A stretch of 64,000 bases of DNA from contig NMRA01000129.1 of assembly GCA_002633005.1 (NCBI GenBank), forward strand, positions 174,459-238,458. Direction: 5' to 3'. The translations under genes were made by a program, and so were the position numbers. The stretch is from Phoronis australis. Taxonomy: Eukaryota; Phoronida; Phoronidae. This document shows positions 60,780 to 64,000 of the stretch, piece after piece (positions within the stretch are counted from its first letter, which is position 1; every line of letters starts with the position of its first letter). The notes beneath the pieces are model-generated. The model was not told the DNA's origin and made no database searches. It saw nothing but the letters and a program-made list of their open reading frames with translations.

Positions 60780-61250
60780 TGTCATAGCAACTACGCGCCA
60801 AGACCTTTTATGACGTACATTATGATTGGTCAACTCAATGTGTGTCACTTTCCTTGTGGCATATTTGTGAACTAATCTATCCCAGCGCCATCTAGGTTTG
60901 TACACGCAGGAAATTTGACTTTTTCAGCCTCAGGAATTTGCTGTGACGCCGCTCTTACTTTTATTTCACGTCTTTCTAGGCATATTTAGGGGCATGACTT
61001 AACCTTGTTGGTCATCTCTACCTCTTCAGCAGTAGGCGAATCAAACCAGTGACGACCACCTCCGATGCCGAACCGGGACAGTCGAACCGCTGGAACAGAA
61101 CAGGGAAGTGAATAGAGTTGAAGGGACAAAAATTGTGCTGCTGCGTGCTGTAAACAGTGTAAGCATGTATCATCGTTATGTTGTCATTTTTACCTACAGA
61201 TATGGAAGGTATGAGGTGGTGGTCCATCAAGTAACGGGAGGAAATTACTA
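60780..61250. promoter_or_regulatory. possible shared NME7/BLZF1 promoter region
   Basis: Between the divergent genes. It contains an inverted CCAAT motif (GATTGGTCA at 60834-60842), TGACGT at 60812-60817, and CGCCATCTAGG near 60891. The alternative NME7 start (61024, minus) lies here, and a GTATGA donor-like site on the plus strand at about 61209 could end a non-coding BLZF1 first exon. All of this is inference from position and motifs. Confidence 0.3.
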
Positions 61251-62248
61251 GATTTTAAGAATCTGTCAATCATTTAATGAATTATGATGAGTATGACTAG
61301 TATTTTAGTATTAACGTAATCTGTAGGGCTCGATTAGGTGTAGACAGTGCCACCGTCATGACCGGCCCCTGTAAAAACGATGAGGTGCCTATAGATGCTT
61401 CATGCGCGGGAAGCTTTTCGGCAAATTATGCCTCGGCTCACACTGATTAAACATCACTAAGGTCACGTTCCGGTATACCCATGTTTTGTAAGTACCTCTT
61501 GAGAATACCCATAGAGGCACACCTTAGGAGCCAACATCAGACTTTATTTGGCAACCTTGTGAAAACTCAGAGTGAGAGAGTGAATTCAGTGTACACTGCT
61601 CCCACGAATGAATCGTGCAAGAGAGTAAAGTAAAGTCAATCTAACCTTCTAAAATTAAGTTGCATCCAGTCATATGGCCGATTCTTAAACATCTCTCATA
61701 GGAAATAGGAGATGCAAGTTGGAATCGTTAGGCAAAAAAGTGGGCCCAGTTGTGTTTATCTTGCTCAGTACATGAACCTGGGTGAAAATTATTGCATCCA
61801 AATGGAAAAAGTGTCCATCACAGAACACGCGAAACTCTTAATTTTCCATTTGAGCAAAGAAATGCCATTCGGGTAATCTCGGGGAAGGCCGTCGCCATTG
61901 GTTACTTGTCAAGTCCGGTGGTGTTTCATTTCAAATAACTCATTTCAACTCTTTTCAACGAGATTTGGCGACTCATGCAGCTCCTGTTTGGCAGCTTAGG
62001 AAATTTGTCAGGTGGCCTTTGGGGACTTAATGTTATGCTAAACGTCAAGCCATCAACAGTGTGTCAATCTACTTCTAAAAAATTTGCTTTTAAAATCAGG
62101 TGTCTCGGTATTCTCAGTTGCTGTTCTCAGTAGTCACTTACAAGTGTATCCACATTTTGAGAACCAGTTTTCCCTATTGAATAACAGAAATCAAACTGGT
62201 TACCAGTATCCGGAACCCCTGTATGTGACTTGCTTCTTTACATTGCAG

Positions 62249-62907
62249 AACTTGTAGAGCAACGTTGACCCAGCAAACAAATGCATAAACGAAGGGACAA
62301 GACTCGTGTTCAAGATGTGGGGCTCGTGCGCATGACTTCTAACCTGCAAAGGACTAGCTCCCAACAAATTCCAGTTGTTCCTCATGAGCCAAATAAAGCC
62401 GCCGTAAAACAAAGTGTTTACTCGACAAGAATAGACTTTCTGAAAACTGACAGAATTGCCAAGACACAAACAGGGTCAAGTGACAAACTCGTAATAAAAA
62501 ATGTGGCTTACGCACATGAAGATAAAACCAAGCAAACCATTTCAGAGCTGGAGGTTACTGACAAGAAATCTACAACAGATTGCGGCATTAGTTTTCCCCC
62601 AAAACAGGAGAACTGTACGTTGCCAATTCTTGAAACACCACAATCCGAGACGAATGACTTTCTGACAAGCCATCTGTCTCTTCAATGGTCGCCCACGTCT
62701 TGTCAGTCAGAAGAGCAATGTGTGAGCTCTAGTAGGATTGGTTTTTATCCCCCCATGCCTAAACTTAAGCCCATTAATGTCGTTGACCCAGTCCTGAGCA
62801 GGCCAGAGAGGTCATATGGGGACTCCATTGAAACACCAGAGGAAGTGTCGCCTACGTCCAGACTGGAAGTGGAAAGGCTGCAGAAAGAGCTGGAGTCTCA
62901 GGTCAAG
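62249..62907 (+). CDS. BLZF1: BLZF1 first recognised coding exon
   Basis: A strong acceptor (TTCTTTACATTGCAG, ending 62248) precedes the exon. An in-frame TAG lies between it and the ATG at 62281, so the start is well supported. 62249-62280 is then 5' UTR, and a non-coding exon must lie upstream. Residues 1-209 end at SQVK with donor GTAATT (weak). The region ~170-209 has coiled-coil character, and the rest looks disordered. Confidence 0.8.
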
Positions 62908-63264
62908 GTAATTCGGAGCACGGAGAACAAAACAGGAAGTGTTTGTGGGCAGGAACTATCATTTAACTTGTCTTTAGAAACATTGTTGAAAATATGCTGG
63001 GCAGAATATAGTAGTATAGTGGCTGAAGACTACATGTATGAGTTGTGAATTTATAAATTTAGAACAATCGACTGGAACCATGTTGCTCATTCCTGCTCAG
63101 AACTTAAGAATTAGATTTTGTGGTTCATCTTGTTATAATGCACATACAGGTTTTCTCTAAGCCATCTTTGCATTTGGTCATTCCTAGGTGAATGCTGAGC
63201 TCAAGAAGATGCTGGTTGCATCCATGGGTGATGATCTGGAGTATAGAATGGAACGATTGCTCAG
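62249..63264 (+). CDS. BLZF1: BLZF1 (golgin-45), 5' part, runs off window
   Basis: Exons 62249-62907 and 63188-63264 splice in phase 0; the gene continues beyond 64000. The second exon VNAELKKMLVASMGDDLEYR then MERLLR aligns with human golgin-45 VNRELKKLLVASVGDDLQYH then FERLAR. Golgin-45 is a peripheral Golgi protein that binds GRASP55 and Rab2 and supports cisternal structure and secretion. The first coding part is poorly conserved and Ser/Thr-rich, as expected of the golgin-45 N-terminus. Its end LEVERLQKELESQVK begins the coiled coil. It is head-to-head with NME7, as in human. Confidence 0.85.
63188..63264 (+). CDS. BLZF1: BLZF1 exon 2, coiled-coil start
   Basis: 77 nt between TTCCTAG and GTAAGC, ending in phase 2 after LLR. 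It encodes VNAELKKMLVASMGDDLEYR then MERLL. ELKK-LVAS-GDDL-Y is the most conserved block of golgin-45. The donor is the first of seven near-identical donor sequences, because a minisatellite has grown from this exon end. Confidence 0.9.
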
Positions 63265-63484
63265 GTAAGCAAATAGAAGGTATGGGTTGCTTAGGTAAGC
63301 AACACCAAACAGAAGGTATGGATTGCTTAGGTAAGCTACACCAAACAGAAGGTATGGATTGCTTAGGTAAGCTACACCAAACAGAAGGTATGGCTTGCTT
63401 AGGTAAGCAACACCAAACAGAAGGTATGGCTTGCTTAGGTAAGCAACACCAAACAGAAGGTATGGATTGCTTAGGTAAGCTAAG
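63250..63484 (+). repeat. 36-bp minisatellite replicating the BLZF1 5' splice site
   Basis: The unit is 'ggtaagcaacaccaaacaga' then 'aggtatggattgctta'. GT positions of successive TTAG/GTAAGC (TCAG in the first) sites are 63265, 63295, 63331, 63367, 63403, 63439 and 63475. Spacing is 30 bp once, then 36 bp five times. Being 36 bp, the array stays open in one frame (GKQHQTEGMDCL repeated), but that frame is not the BLZF1 frame and is probably not protein. Confidence 0.92.
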
Positions 63485-64000
63485 AGCCAGCTTAACGTAG
63501 CCAGCGAAACTTAAGGCGAAATTCAGCTTTAAAAATCAAAATTTGACACTGATATGTGCTCCTGGATTTTTCCTTCTCATTTGCATAATTTATGTATGGT
63601 TCTTCTGACCTCAGAACTTGGGTCACTTGGAAACATTTATAATAAGTTATCTGCATGTCCATCTCAATGGTAACTATGTAACCCTGGGTTCTCTTCCAAA
63701 TAATGGGTGGGGGGTTTCTGCCACACATCCAAATCTTGGTCAATAGCAGTGTTTGTCTGGGGCTACGTTATTTGAACATTTTCTGCAGTCAAGCTAAAAA
63801 AGACAAACATTGTGGGCGCATCACTTTCCTGGCAATATTTGGTATTAAAGTTATAAGAAATTAAAAGCAAAGACATGAGAATCATCCGTATTGTTTATGG
63901 GTTATCGGTGTGAAAAATTTATCCAGATTTACTTTTAATCTTTTTCCAGTATGCATTGCAAACATTTTAAAGTCTGGTCTGCACGCCACCTGTTGGTCAT
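63485..64000 (+). other. BLZF1 intron, window end
   Basis: No exon recognised. The next BLZF1 exon (golgin-45 coiled coil after FERLAREK) is expected beyond the window. A CTCF-like reverse match, CGCCACCTGTTGG, is at 63984-63996. Confidence 0.6.

Noticed and set aside
62200-62469. Minus-strand open frame over the BLZF1 first exon
   Set aside because: A shadow of the BLZF1 coding exon with no domain or splice support.
63192-63500. Open frame encoding GKQHQTEGMDCL repeats
   Set aside because: It arises because the 36-bp minisatellite is a multiple of three; its frame is not the BLZF1 reading frame and it begins inside a BLZF1 exon.

Overview
The window is metazoan nuclear DNA, AT-rich at roughly 60% by eye, with long introns, GT-AG splice sites and many short non-autonomous transposons. 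Two genes and part of a third can be reconstructed exon by exon. The best reading is an invertebrate, probably marine. The channel gene matches the CNGL type known from insects and other invertebrates, and the NME7/BLZF1 pair has the same head-to-head order as on human chromosome 1. I cannot name the species. A deuterostome such as amphioxus, a hemichordate or an echinoderm, or a lophotrochozoan, would all fit.

Layout. 1-15.2 kb has no recognisable gene: it holds a MITE copy (3.66-4.0 kb), a haplotype-style duplication joined by a single N (8.86-9.67 kb) next to a THAP-like exon fragment, two ancient copies of a ~0.5 kb repeat (10.2-11.7 kb), an intact hAT-type MITE with its 8-bp target duplication (12.36-12.51 kb), and two further inverted-repeat elements. 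15.2-37.4 kb is a plus-strand cyclic-nucleotide-gated channel gene in four coding exons: N-terminus, S1-S6 and pore; C-linker; cyclic-nucleotide-binding domain; C-terminal tail with a leucine-zipper coiled coil. Its 16.8-kb first intron carries a polypyrimidine block, LINE 3' ends, a 500-bp foldback palindrome and several minisatellites. 37.4-49 kb is intergenic and MITE-rich. 49.0-58.4 kb (or to 61.0 kb) is NME7 on the minus strand, nine coding exons giving 378 aa with a DM10 domain and two nucleoside diphosphate kinase domains. 62.25-64 kb is the 5' half of BLZF1 (golgin-45) on the plus strand, running off the window end.

Function. NME7 is a microtubule/axoneme-associated protein and BLZF1 a Golgi-structure protein; their divergent arrangement suggests a shared promoter region around 61 kb. 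The channel gene is a separate sensory or signalling locus and convergent with NME7.

Most interesting signals: the conserved NME7-BLZF1 head-to-head pair; a 36-bp minisatellite in BLZF1 that has copied the 5' splice donor six times; at least 19 copies of the palindromic octamer TACATGTA; a MITE that appears to supply the only poly(A) signals in the channel 3' UTR; and several MITEs with visible target-site duplications. No novel defence or metabolic system is evident. Single Ns at 9264, 12966 and 53018 mark likely assembly joins, two of which create false local duplications.
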